In this document: one piece after another, positions 15,827 through 24,234 of the stretch
Position numbering within the stretch: the first letter of the stretch is position 1
Layout of the letters: each line of letters begins with the position of its first letter
Assembly (NCBI GenBank): GCA_002349055.1
Contig: DECD01000014.1
Coordinates: 14,491-78,490, forward strand
Source: Bacteroidales bacterium UBA2939
GTDB taxonomy: Bacteria > Bacteroidota > Bacteroidia > Bacteroidales > P3
Direction of reading: 5' to 3'
DNA length: 64,000 bases
Made by a program: the position numbers and the translations under genes
The notes under the pieces: generated by a model
Told to the model about the DNA's origin: nothing
Databases searched by the model: none
What the model saw: the letters and a program-made list of their open reading frames with translations, nothing else

Positions 15827-17212
15827 ATGTCCATCATAGAACGTCTTTACCAAGCCTATCAGGCCTCGCACACCGTCACCACCGACTCGCGGGCCATCAC
15901 GCCGGGTTGTATCTTCTTCGCCTTCAAGGGCGAGCATTTCGACGGCAACGCCTTCGCACCCAAAGCCCTCGAGCAGGGGGCGGCACTGTGCGTCATCAGC
16001 GATGACACCTACCGCACAGACGACCGCTGCATCGTGGTGCCCGATGTGCTGAAGACCCTCCAAGAGCTGGCACGCGAACACCGCAGCCACCTGGAGCAGC
16101 CCGTAATAGGCATCACCGGAACCAATGGCAAGACCACCACCAAGGAACTGGTGCACGCTGTGCTGGCCAAGCGCTACAAGACCTCGGCCACCCGTGGCAA
16201 CTTCAACAACCACCTGGGCGTGCCGCTGACGCTGCTCTCCATCCCCGAGGGCACCGAACTCTCCATCGTGGAGATGGGAGCCAACCACCCAGGTGAGATT
16301 GAGTTCCTGTGCGGCATCGCCGACCCCGACTGCGGCCTCATCACCAATGTCGGCCGTGCACACCTCGAGGGTTTCGGAAGCTTCGAGGGCGTGGTGCAGA
16401 CCAAGACGGAGCTGTATCGTCACCTCGCCGGCAAACACGGCCTGGTCTTCGTCAACGCCGAAAACGAGCGCCTGATGCACGAGGCCGAGAAGCTGGCCAC
16501 CATCCCGGGCCTGCGTTCCGTCATTCCCGCCTATCAGCCCGACAACCCCGCCTTCGTACCCTCGACCATCGAGCGCACACCGCTCTCCATGCTCACCTAC
16601 GGACGCTCGCAGGAGGCCGACGTGCGCGGAACACTGGTTACCGACTCAAGCATCCCCTACTTGCATTTTTATTTTGAAGTAGGGGATAACGTCTACAACG
16701 TGCGGACGCACCTGCTGGGCAGCTACAACTTCGACAATTGCATGGCCGCCGTGGCCGTGGGCCTGCACTTCGGCGTCGAGCCGTGGGACATCAAGGAGGC
16801 CCTCGAGGAATACATGCCCTCCAACCAGCGCTCCGAATACAAGGAAACTGCCCGCGGGAACCGTCTTTACCTCGACTGCTACAATGCCAACCCCTCCTCG
16901 ATGGAGGCCGCCATCGCCTCGTTCAAGGCCATGGGGGGGCAGATGGCCATCATCGGCGGCATGCACGAGCTGGGACGCGATGAGCGCAAGGAACACGAGC
17001 GGCTGGTGGAACAGCTTGCCGACTGCCACCTCGACCGCTGCCTGCTCGTGGGTCCTGAGTTCGACGGCATCGCCCTCCCCCACCCCATGCTGCAATTCGC
17101 CGACACCGAAGCCGTGCGCGCCTGGCTGCAAGCCAACCCCGTCGGCAACGACACCATCCTCGTCAAAGGGTCGAACACCAATCGACTGTGGACACTGGAA
17201 GAACTATTGTAA
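15827..17212 (+). CDS. murF: UDP-N-acetylmuramoyl-tripeptide--D-alanyl-D-alanine ligase
   Basis: Cytoplasmic ligase that adds D-Ala-D-Ala to UDP-MurNAc-tripeptide, 461 aa. The three Mur domains are visible: an N-terminal substrate domain with VTTDSRAITPGCIFFAFKG, a central ATPase with GITGTNGKTTTKEL (about residues 101-114) and VEMGANHPGEI, and a C-terminal domain with YNANPSSMEAA. ATG 15827 gives the usual MurF start; a longer frame reads back into the divergent barrel gene. Residues about 276-287 are encoded by a hairpin with an 11-base perfect stem. A second MurF, fused to alanine racemase, is at 21754-24225. In Bacteroidota the stand-alone enzyme is normally the true MurF. Confidence 0.95.
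   Translation: MSIIERLYQAYQASHTVTTDSRAITPGCIFFAFKGEHFDGNAFAPKALEQGAALCVISDDTYRTDDRCIVVPDVLKTLQELAREHRSHLEQPVIGITGTNGKTTTKELVHAVLAKRYKTSATRGNFNNHLGVPLTLLSIPEGTELSIVEMGANHPGEIEFLCGIADPDCGLITNVGRAHLEGFGSFEGVVQTKTELYRHLAGKHGLVFVNAENERLMHEAEKLATIPGLRSVIPAYQPDNPAFVPSTIERTPLSMLTYGRSQEADVRGTLVTDSSIPYLHFYFEVGDNVYNVRTHLLGSYNFDNCMAAVAVGLHFGVEPWDIKEALEEYMPSNQRSEYKETARGNRLYLDCYNANPSSMEAAIASFKAMGGQMAIIGGMHELGRDERKEHERLVEQLADCHLDRCLLVGPEFDGIALPHPMLQFADTEAVRAWLQANPVGNDTILVKGSNTNRLWTLEELL
16652..16687 (+). repeat. Hairpin-forming inverted repeat inside murF
   Basis: ATCCCCTACTT (16652-16662) and AAGTAGGGGAT (16677-16687) are exact complements around a T-rich 14-base loop, read in-frame as part of SIPYLHFYFEVGDN. 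Confidence 0.75.
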
Positions 17213-17220
17213 AACAAAAA

Positions 17221-17250
17221 AGAGAGATTCGTTTGAATCTCTCTTTTTTT
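17221..17250. terminator. Terminator between murF and tRNA-Pro
   Basis: Perfect 10-base stem AGAGAGATTC / GAATCTCTCT with a 4-base loop, T8 on the plus side and A-rich upstream. It can serve murF and the minus-strand tRNA. Confidence 0.9.
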
Positions 17251-17257
17251 TAAATTG

Positions 17258-17331
17258 TCGGGGTGAAAAGACTCGAACTTTCGACCCCTTGCACCCCATG
17301 CAAGTGCGCTAGCCAACTGCGCCACACCCCG
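17258..17331 (-). tRNA. tRNA-Pro (anticodon GGG)
   Basis: A 74-nt cloverleaf on the minus strand. The acceptor stem CGGGGTG/CACCCCG has discriminator A. The D arm is GCGC-AGTTGGCTA-GCGC, the anticodon stem CTTGC/GCAAG has loop ATGGGGT (anticodon GGG with G37), and the T arm contains TTCGAGT. The 3' CCA is not encoded. It reads CCC/CCU proline codons. Confidence 0.93.
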
Positions 17332-17378
17332 AACAATTAAGGTTGATTTCAGTGTTATTTTTCTCTCGAAATCGGGTG

Positions 17379-17410
17379 CAAAAGTACAACTTTTTTCCGA
17401 ACTGACCAAA
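17379..17410 (-). promoter_or_regulatory. Promoter of tRNA-Pro
   Basis: On the minus strand TTTG (17410-17407) and TACTTTTG (17386-17379) lie about 20 bases apart, some 48 bases upstream of the tRNA. Confidence 0.6.
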
Positions 17411-17417
17411 TTTTTTT

Positions 17418-18929
17418 TTATTTTTTTCTCAATTCATTGTTTATCAACACCGTCAAACGTGAACTTCCCGAGGCATTGCTGCATCCATCGCGGCCAATAC
17501 AGCCGTTGTCGATGCTAATTTTGACCGTCGGAGGCAACAGCGGATAGAGGTAATTCTCCAACGACTGGATGCGCTCGTCGGTGAGCATCATGTTGAAGTT
17601 TCTGTCGTTGGTGAGGTCGTTGATGAGCGACATATCGGCACGCAACGCTGGGTTGTCGTTCAGGAACCGCACCAGCGGAGCCAGCAGTTCCATGCCGCGC
17701 TCGCTGAGTTCTACGTCGACATTGGGGCCAAATAGGTCCTCGAAGAATATACGCTGGCCGATAGGGAGCTTGTCGAGCTTCACGTCGAGATGAGCCTCGG
17801 TGATGAGGTATTCCTCCTCGCCCTTGGCGGTATTGATTGACTCAAACCCGACGAAATAGTTGTCCAACTGGTAGGACAGCTCATAGTACTGGTCGCACAT
17901 CAGGTAGATGCGGTATTGGCCGTCCTGGTCGGTCGTGGTGTGGCATTTCACCTCCTTGCCCTGGCGGGCGACAACCGTCACGCCTTGCAGCGGGTTGCTG
18001 AATTTGTCGGTCACCCGACCCCACAGCAGCACGCCGTCCAAAGCGCCGGAGAACGAATAGAGCTGCGAGTCGGTATCGGAGGCCACACGGAGCGACACCC
18101 AGTAGCCGTAGTTTGCAGCCGTGTCGAAAGCCATATCGAAATCGTCGGAATAATCGGAGTTCAACGGCGACGGCAGCCGTTGCACGCGGCAGCGGCCGAT
18201 GGGTATCATCCCCACGGTGTCGCCCTCGGCACGGTCGGAAATCAGGCGGGTCGAATAGAGACTCCGCTTGCTGTTGTCCTCGTTGTGGCCGTTGGAGGCG
18301 AAAATCAGACAGTCGCGGTAGACCACCGGCGACACCTCGTCGCCTTTGGTGTTGATGCGATGGCCCAGATTCTCGGGCTTCGTCCAGCGCTTGTCGTCAA
18401 ACTGCGCATACCACAGGTCGTAGCCTCCCAGACTTCTATGACTCTCGTCCGACGAGAAAACCATCGTCTTGCCGTCATCGGTGAAGGTGGGGTGTTCCAC
18501 CTCCATGCCCTTGTTGAACAGGCCACCACCCATCTTCACCTGCTTCACCGTCATGTTCTTGGTGCCGAAGTTGGTGCAGCGGTAGAGGTAGGAACGGCCT
18601 TTCTTGTCGCGCGCCGTGAAGTAGATGTCGCCCGTCGAGGGATGGCGCACCACATACTCCACATTCTCCTGGAGCCTGGCATAGTCGGTGTCGGCCCAGA
18701 AACCGAGCAGCTGCTCGCCGCTGCGCTGGGCCTTCAGCAACACACCCGAGGTAAAGCAATACATTTCGCCGTCGACAAACGACACATTCTTCACATTGCC
18801 GGGCAGCAAGGCCATCCGCTGCTGGTTGGCCACGAAGGCCGAACCTTGAGCCGATGCCGAATTGGGAATTGAACAATAGAAGTTGAGAATTATGCTGACG
18901 CACAACAGTTTGAAGATAATCTTTCTCAT
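17418..18929 (-). CDS. PorE-like envelope protein (PD40 repeats, CNA-B-like and OmpA-like domains)
   Basis: A 503-aa exported protein with signal peptide MRKIIFKLLCVSIILNFYCS ending about residue 27. Residues 35-280 carry PD40/WD40-like blades (HPTFTDDGKTMVFSSDE, GGYDLWYAQFDDKRWTKPENLG). Residues 300-365 look like a carboxypeptidase-regulatory fold (LLWGRVTDKFSNPLQGVTVVA). Residues 390-500 look like a divergent OmpA-type peptidoglycan-binding domain. The T9SS component PorE has the same order but with N-terminal TPRs, which are missing here; it also lacks a lipobox. Several T9SS genes occur in the window, so a role there is plausible but inferred. Its ATG overlaps the lon stop codon by four bases (ATGA), implying coupled translation. 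Confidence 0.72.
   Translation of the reverse strand: MRKIIFKLLCVSIILNFYCSIPNSASAQGSAFVANQQRMALLPGNVKNVSFVDGEMYCFTSGVLLKAQRSGEQLLGFWADTDYARLQENVEYVVRHPSTGDIYFTARDKKGRSYLYRCTNFGTKNMTVKQVKMGGGLFNKGMEVEHPTFTDDGKTMVFSSDESHRSLGGYDLWYAQFDDKRWTKPENLGHRINTKGDEVSPVVYRDCLIFASNGHNEDNSKRSLYSTRLISDRAEGDTVGMIPIGRCRVQRLPSPLNSDYSDDFDMAFDTAANYGYWVSLRVASDTDSQLYSFSGALDGVLLWGRVTDKFSNPLQGVTVVARQGKEVKCHTTTDQDGQYRIYLMCDQYYELSYQLDNYFVGFESINTAKGEEEYLITEAHLDVKLDKLPIGQRIFFEDLFGPNVDVELSERGMELLAPLVRFLNDNPALRADMSLINDLTNDRNFNMMLTDERIQSLENYLYPLLPPTVKISIDNGCIGRDGCSNASGSSRLTVLINNELRKK
18858..18893 (-). repeat. Simple repeat encoding part of a signal peptide
   Basis: AATTCTCAACTT and CAATTCCCAATTC units of the intergenic AATTCTCAATT class read in-frame as IILNFYCSIPNS (residues about 12-24) of the PorE-like protein's signal peptide. 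Confidence 0.6.
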
Positions 18930-21439
18930 TTCTTGCTCCTTTCTTTTGTTTTACGGCGCGGGGTCTTCGTCGCGTTTTCCAGCGCAATTGGCAGCGCCTC
19001 GCTCATCTCGCCGATGTAGTGGAACTGCAACCCCTCGAGGTAGCGCGGCTCAATCTCGGCAATGTCGCGCTCGTTCTCGTGGCACAGCAGCAGGTCGGTG
19101 ATGCCGGCGCGTTTGGCGGCAAGAATCTTCTCCTTCACGCCGCCGATGGGTGTCACCTTGCCTCGTAGCGTAATCTCGCCGGTCATGGCCACCTCGGGGC
19201 GCACTTTCTGGTGGGTCAGCGCCGACACCATGGCCACAAACATCGTGATGCCCGCCGAAGGGCCGTCCTTGGGCACGGCACCTTCCGGCACATGGATATG
19301 GATATTGTTTTTCTCGAGCACCTCGGCCTTGATGCCTAACTGCCCGCAGTTTGTCTTGATATATTCGTAGGCCAAGGTGGCCGACTCCTTCATCACGTCG
19401 CCCAGGTTGCCCGTCATGGTCAACTGGCCCTTGCCCTTGCTGGTCGATGCCTCGATGAAGAGTATCTCACCGCCCACGGGCGTCCACGCCAAACCCGTCA
19501 CCACGCCTTCGCGCGGCTCGGGCAACCGGCGGTCGCTGTTGTGGATGGGCAAACCCAGCACCTTGCGGATTTCCTCACCGTTCACGGTGCACTGTGCCTT
19601 TTCACCACTCTCGAGCATCACCACGCGGTGGCGCACCACCTTCGACAGCTGCTTCTCCAGCTGGCGCACGCCGGCCTCGCGGGTGTAGTCGTTGACCACC
19701 ATGGTCAGCACCTCGGGCGTGAACTTCATCGTGCGACGGTCGACCACGGCATCCTTCATGATGCGCGGCAGCAGGTGGCGTTTGGCAATCTCAAGCTTCT
19801 CCTCGAGCACATAGCCGCTGAAGTCGATGACCTCCATGCGGTCGAGCAGGGCGGGATGGATGGCCGCGGCGTTGTTGGCCGTGGCTATGAAGAGCACCCT
19901 CGACAGGTCGTAGTCGAGGTTGATGAAGTTGTCGTGGAAATGGCAGTTCTGCTCGGGGTCGAGCACCTCGAGGAGCGCCGACGAGGGGTCGCCGTGGACG
20001 GCGCCGTTCTGCACTTTGTCAATCTCGTCGAGCACGAACACGGGGTTCGATACCCCGGCCTTGATGATTTCCTGCATGATGCGGCCCGGCATGGCGCCGA
20101 CGTAGGTGCGACGATGGCCGCGAATCTCGGCCTCGTCGTGCAGGCCGCCCAGCGCCACGCGACGGTAGGGGCGATCCAGCGCCTCGGCGATGGAACGGCA
20201 GATGCTTGTCTTGCCGGTGCCCGGAGGACCCACCAGGCAGAGCACCTGCGCCTTGGCGCTGACGCCACGCTCCAGCTGGCGCTTCCTCACGGCCAGGTAT
20301 TCCACCATGCGCTCCTTCACCTTCTCGATGCCGAAATGGTCTTTCTCCATCACCTCGCGCGCCTTCTTGATGTCAATCGGGGAACCCGACTCCTTGCCGC
20401 CGTCGTCCCAGGGTATCTCCAGCAGCGTCTCCAGATAGGAAAGCTGCACAGTGTAGTCGCTCGACATGGGCTGGATTCTTGAGAGCTTGGCCAGCTCGCG
20501 GTCGAACACCTTGGCCACATGCTCGGGCCATTTCTTCTCGGAAGCCTTCTTGCGGAGGTCCTCCACGTCGCCCGAGTTGTCGCCCCAGAAAGCGCTCTTC
20601 CCCGCGCCACCCAATTCTTCCTGTATGACGCTCATCTGCTGGCGCAGGTAGTACTCGCGCTGCTGTTTCTCCAGCTCGTCCTTGGTCTTGTTGTCAATCT
20701 CGCGGCGCAACTCGTCGAGGCCCTTCAGGGTGCTCAACTGCTCAAGCATCTTGTCCACACGGTCGCGATAGCTGTCGCAAGCCAGGAACGAATATTTCAC
20801 CTCGGCGTCGACATCCATGTGCGTAGCGCCGAAGTTGATGAAAATCTTGTCGCTGCCTATGTTGGTGAGCATGCCGGCGAGCTCGTCGTCCTGCATCCGC
20901 ACCTTCATCATCTCGCCATACTGGCGGCGCAACAGCGTCATCCTGCGGTGGAAAGCCTGCGTGCCCATGCCGTCGGTGCTCTCGGGAGCCAGCTCCACGG
21001 TGCCCTTCATGTAGGGGGTCTTCGAGGTAATCATCAGCGAATGGCAGCGCGTGACACCCTGAAGAACAGCCACAATGGTATCGGCACGCTTGATGTCGAA
21101 CACCTTCAGCACCTTGGCCACCACACCCACGGGATAGAGGTCGAGCTCGGTGGGGTCTTCCTCGTTGCCCTTCTGTGTGAACACCACGATGTGGCGGTTC
21201 GTGCCGCTCACCTCCTCGAGCAGCTGGCGGCTCTTGGCACGCCGCGCCGCTATGGGTATCAGCACCCCGGGGAACAGCACCTGGTCCATCACCGGCAGCA
21301 CTGCCAGCTCGTTCTCAATTCCGTCGTCGTTCAGAAGCACATCCTCGTCGTTCTCGTCCACCACAGGCACGATGTTCGCTTTCACATTCACCCCCTTCGC
21401 AAGCATCTCTCCCAACTCTTCAAAATCAGTATATTTCAT
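18926..21439 (-). CDS. lon: ATP-dependent protease La (LonA)
   Basis: Cytoplasmic AAA+ serine protease, 837 aa, full length. The N-terminal LON substrate domain (LAVLPVMDQVLFPGVLIPI, residues about 45-260) is followed by an AAA+ module with Walker A GPPGTGKT (about 402-409) and Walker B VFVLDEIDKV. The protease domain has catalytic Ser in DGPSAGITM (about 726) and Lys in GVKEKILAAK (about 768), the usual 43 residues apart. It degrades misfolded and regulatory proteins. Its stop overlaps the start of the PorE-like gene. No chaperone-type palindrome is visible upstream, unlike dnaK and grpE; a weak TATAATTTGCG lies at about 21489-21499. Confidence 0.97.
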   Translation of the reverse strand: MKYTDFEELGEMLAKGVNVKANIVPVVDENDEDVLLNDDGIENELAVLPVMDQVLFPGVLIPIAARRAKSRQLLEEVSGTNRHIVVFTQKGNEEDPTELDLYPVGVVAKVLKVFDIKRADTIVAVLQGVTRCHSLMITSKTPYMKGTVELAPESTDGMGTQAFHRRMTLLRRQYGEMMKVRMQDDELAGMLTNIGSDKIFINFGATHMDVDAEVKYSFLACDSYRDRVDKMLEQLSTLKGLDELRREIDNKTKDELEKQQREYYLRQQMSVIQEELGGAGKSAFWGDNSGDVEDLRKKASEKKWPEHVAKVFDRELAKLSRIQPMSSDYTVQLSYLETLLEIPWDDGGKESGSPIDIKKAREVMEKDHFGIEKVKERMVEYLAVRKRQLERGVSAKAQVLCLVGPPGTGKTSICRSIAEALDRPYRRVALGGLHDEAEIRGHRRTYVGAMPGRIMQEIIKAGVSNPVFVLDEIDKVQNGAVHGDPSSALLEVLDPEQNCHFHDNFINLDYDLSRVLFIATANNAAAIHPALLDRMEVIDFSGYVLEEKLEIAKRHLLPRIMKDAVVDRRTMKFTPEVLTMVVNDYTREAGVRQLEKQLSKVVRHRVVMLESGEKAQCTVNGEEIRKVLGLPIHNSDRRLPEPREGVVTGLAWTPVGGEILFIEASTSKGKGQLTMTGNLGDVMKESATLAYEYIKTNCGQLGIKAEVLEKNNIHIHVPEGAVPKDGPSAGITMFVAMVSALTHQKVRPEVAMTGEITLRGKVTPIGGVKEKILAAKRAGITDLLLCHENERDIAEIEPRYLEGLQFHYIGEMSEALPIALENATKTPRRKTKERSKK

Positions 21440-21596
21440 TGTCTGTTATTGTCTCTTGGTTTTGTCGTGTGTCGCGGCCTTCAGGTCGCGCAAATTATAA
21501 TAACGTAAAATCCTCCCTTTTGTTTCACCCCAGCACATTTATATTTTTCGCACGCGAAATAATAATACATAGCAAATTCCGTGCCAAAAAGCACCC

Positions 21597-21672
21597 GTCA
21601 ACACCCTACCACCGACCTACCAACACCTACCGTGGTAGGAGTTGGTTAGGAGTTGGTAGGGAGTTGATAAGT
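21597..21672. repeat. CCTACC/GGTAGG intergenic palindrome, copy 2
   Basis: Centre CACCTACCGTGGTAGGAG, right arm GTTGGTTAGGAGTTGGTAGG then GAGTTGATAA. The outer right flank (GTGGTTTATAG) resembles the flank of copy 4 (57347). The remaining AT-rich spacer from 21440 to 21753 shows no gene. Confidence 0.85.
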
Positions 21673-21753
21673 GGTTTATAGCTAGTTAGTATCTCGGCGG
21701 TATTTTGCTATATTTTTATGAATTTTTAACTAAAAACTCGTAAAAACACTTTG

Positions 21754-24225
21754 TCATTCCTGGAAGTAGACGCGCTTGACTCGGGGGGAGACGGAGGTGA
21801 GCATCTCGTAGGGGATGGTGCCGGAGGCGGCGGCATTGCGTTGCAAGAGGTCTCCTTCGCCGAAGAGGATGACGGGGTCGCCCTCGGCGCACTCAACGTC
21901 GGTGACATCGACGAAGCACATGTCCATGCAGACGCTGCCGATGATGGGCACCTCGCGGCCAGCGATGAGGACGTGGCCCTGCTCGTGGCCCAGGTGGCGG
22001 TTCCAGCCGTCGGCATAGCCTATGGGGATGATGGCTATCTTGGAGGGCCGCTTGGCAATCCACTTGCGGTTGTAGCCCACGCTCTCGCCCTCGGGGATGT
22101 CCTTGATTTGCGAGATGCGGGTGACCAGGCGCGAAACCTGCCGCAGCTGGGCCTGCACGTCGGGCTCGGGGGCGATGCCGTAGAGGCCAATGCCGAGGCG
22201 CACCATGTCCATCTGCGCCTCGGGGAAACGGGTGATGCCCGAGGAGTTGAGGATGTGGTGGAGAATCTTGTGGGAGTGGAGGATGGCATTGTCGAGGCGG
22301 TCGCTCCAGGTGCGGAATTTCTCTATCTGGGAGCGTGTGAAGTCGTCCATTGCGGGATCCTCGCTACAGGCGAGGTGCGAGAAGATGGAGCGTACCTCGA
22401 GGGTGCCGTTGAGCTCGTTGAGGCGTGTCGCCAGAGCGTCGACATCGCTGCCGGAGAAGCCCAGGCGGTGCATGCCGGTGTCGAACTCGACATGGATGGC
22501 GATGCACTCGCCGAAGAGACGCACGCGCTGCGAGAAGAGCTCGAGGATGCGGAAAGAATAGATGTCGGGCTCGAGGTGATACTTGATGATGTCGTCGAAC
22601 GAAGCCTCCTCGGGGTTCATCACCATGATGGGGAGGCGGATGCCGTTGCGGCGCAGCTCGACACCCTCGTCGGCATAGGCCACGGTGAGGTAGTCGACAT
22701 GGTTGTATTGCAAAGCGTTGGCAACCTCGGTCTTGCCGGCACCGTAGGAGGAGGCTTTGACCATGGCCATAAGCTTAGTCTCGGGACAGATGCGCGAGCG
22801 GTAGTAGTTGAGGTTGTGTATCATGGCGTCGATATTCACCTCCATGATGGTCTCGTGCGACTTGCGCTGCAACATCTTGGCCACCTTCTCGAACTCGAAG
22901 AGGCGTGCACCCTTGAGAAGGATGGCCTCGTTGTGGAAGAGGTTGAAGTCGTAGTCGTGGAGGAGGCGGTCGGTGGACTCGAAGAAGACGGCGTCGATGC
23001 CGGCGAAGCACTCCTTGCAGTGGCAGAGGGCGGGACCCACGCCCACAAGACGCGTGATGCCGCGCTGGGCGATGAGCTGCGCCACCTGGTTGTAGAGTTC
23101 GCGGTCGGGGACACCCGTTTGGAGGAAATCGCTGAGGATAAGGGTCTTGTTGAAGTGCTGATGCTCGTATTGCAGATAGTCGAGGGCGATGGAGAACGAG
23201 TTGAGGTCGAGGCTGTAGCTGTCGTTGATAAGGAGGCAGTTGTTGATGCCCTCGTTCATCTCGAGGCGCATCTCGACGGGCGTGAGCTTGGCGCAACGGG
23301 CGATGACGGTGTCGCTATCGTAGCCCAGATAGAGCATGAGGGCTACGCAGTGCATGACATTCTCCTGCGAGGCACGGTCGACAAAGGGGATGGTGACGGT
23401 GAAGGTGGTGTCGCCATAAGCCACGGTAAGTTCAGACGCGCGGTTGTGAACCATGGTGGAGAGCAGCCGCACGGCATCGTCGGCCGAGGTGCCCCAGGTG
23501 AAACGGTGGATATGGTGGAAACTCTCGATATTGGACAGGACTGAATGGATGTCCTTGTGGTCAGAGCAGTAGATGAGGACCTCGCAATGGGTGAAGAGCT
23601 GCAACTTCTCGGCCACCTTCTGCTGGCGGGTGAGGAAGTTCTCGTCGTGGGCCTGGCCGACGTTGGTGAAGATGCCGATGGTGGGCTGGATAATCTTCTG
23701 AAGTTTATCCATCTCACCAGGCTCAGAGATGCCGGCCTCGAAGACCGCCATGTCGTGCTCGGAGCCGAGCTGCCACACCGAGAGCGGGACACCAATCTGG
23801 GAGTTGTAGCTGCGCGGGCTGGCCACAATGCGGTGGTCGGCCGAGAGGAGCTGCTGAATCCAGTCCTTGACGATGGTCTTGCCGTTGCTGCCAGTAATGC
23901 CCACCACGGGGACATTGAACTGCGCACGGCGATGGGCGGCGAGACCCTGGAGCGAGAGGAGCACGTTGTCTACATACCACACGTTGGCATCAGGCAGCGA
24001 GAGGCCGCTGTCGGCCGGGACTACGAAGTTGCGCACGCCCTTTTGATAGAGGTCGTTGACATAGCGGCAACCGCTGTTGCGCTTGGTGGGGATGGCGAAA
24101 AACAGGGTGCCGGAGGCTTCGGTGAGGGAACGGCTGTCGGTGAGTAAATGGAGAATGATGTCGTCCGGGCGGCACAACTGAGTGTCGGCGCAGCGGATGA
24201 CAGAGGCTATTTCTGAAGCTTTCAT
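21754..24225 (-). CDS. Bifunctional MurF-like ligase / alanine racemase
   Basis: An 823-aa fusion typical of Bacteroidota. Residues 1-445 are a Mur-ligase module with ATP-binding GITGSNGKT (109-117), FEAGISEPGEMD and LLINDSYSLDLNS. Residues about 455-823 are a fold-III alanine racemase with its PLP lysine in AMVKASSYGAG (about 490), GMHRLGFSG, the candidate catalytic Tyr in SVGYNRKW, PIGYADGW and SVCMDMCFVD. The racemase makes D-Ala for peptidoglycan, and the ligase half joins D-Ala-D-Ala to the precursor or is regulatory. A complete separate murF lies at 15827. Last gene of a four-gene run with grpE, dnaJ and the DUF2851 gene (9-base gap). Confidence 0.94.
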   Translation of the reverse strand: MKASEIASVIRCADTQLCRPDDIILHLLTDSRSLTEASGTLFFAIPTKRNSGCRYVNDLYQKGVRNFVVPADSGLSLPDANVWYVDNVLLSLQGLAAHRRAQFNVPVVGITGSNGKTIVKDWIQQLLSADHRIVASPRSYNSQIGVPLSVWQLGSEHDMAVFEAGISEPGEMDKLQKIIQPTIGIFTNVGQAHDENFLTRQQKVAEKLQLFTHCEVLIYCSDHKDIHSVLSNIESFHHIHRFTWGTSADDAVRLLSTMVHNRASELTVAYGDTTFTVTIPFVDRASQENVMHCVALMLYLGYDSDTVIARCAKLTPVEMRLEMNEGINNCLLINDSYSLDLNSFSIALDYLQYEHQHFNKTLILSDFLQTGVPDRELYNQVAQLIAQRGITRLVGVGPALCHCKECFAGIDAVFFESTDRLLHDYDFNLFHNEAILLKGARLFEFEKVAKMLQRKSHETIMEVNIDAMIHNLNYYRSRICPETKLMAMVKASSYGAGKTEVANALQYNHVDYLTVAYADEGVELRRNGIRLPIMVMNPEEASFDDIIKYHLEPDIYSFRILELFSQRVRLFGECIAIHVEFDTGMHRLGFSGSDVDALATRLNELNGTLEVRSIFSHLACSEDPAMDDFTRSQIEKFRTWSDRLDNAILHSHKILHHILNSSGITRFPEAQMDMVRLGIGLYGIAPEPDVQAQLRQVSRLVTRISQIKDIPEGESVGYNRKWIAKRPSKIAIIPIGYADGWNRHLGHEQGHVLIAGREVPIIGSVCMDMCFVDVTDVECAEGDPVILFGEGDLLQRNAAASGTIPYEMLTSVSPRVKRVYFQE

Positions 24226-24234
24226 ATCGCGAAA

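Noticed and set aside
21751..23544. Long plus-strand ORF opposite murF/alr
   Set aside because: Antisense shadow; the minus strand carries both catalytic domains in full.
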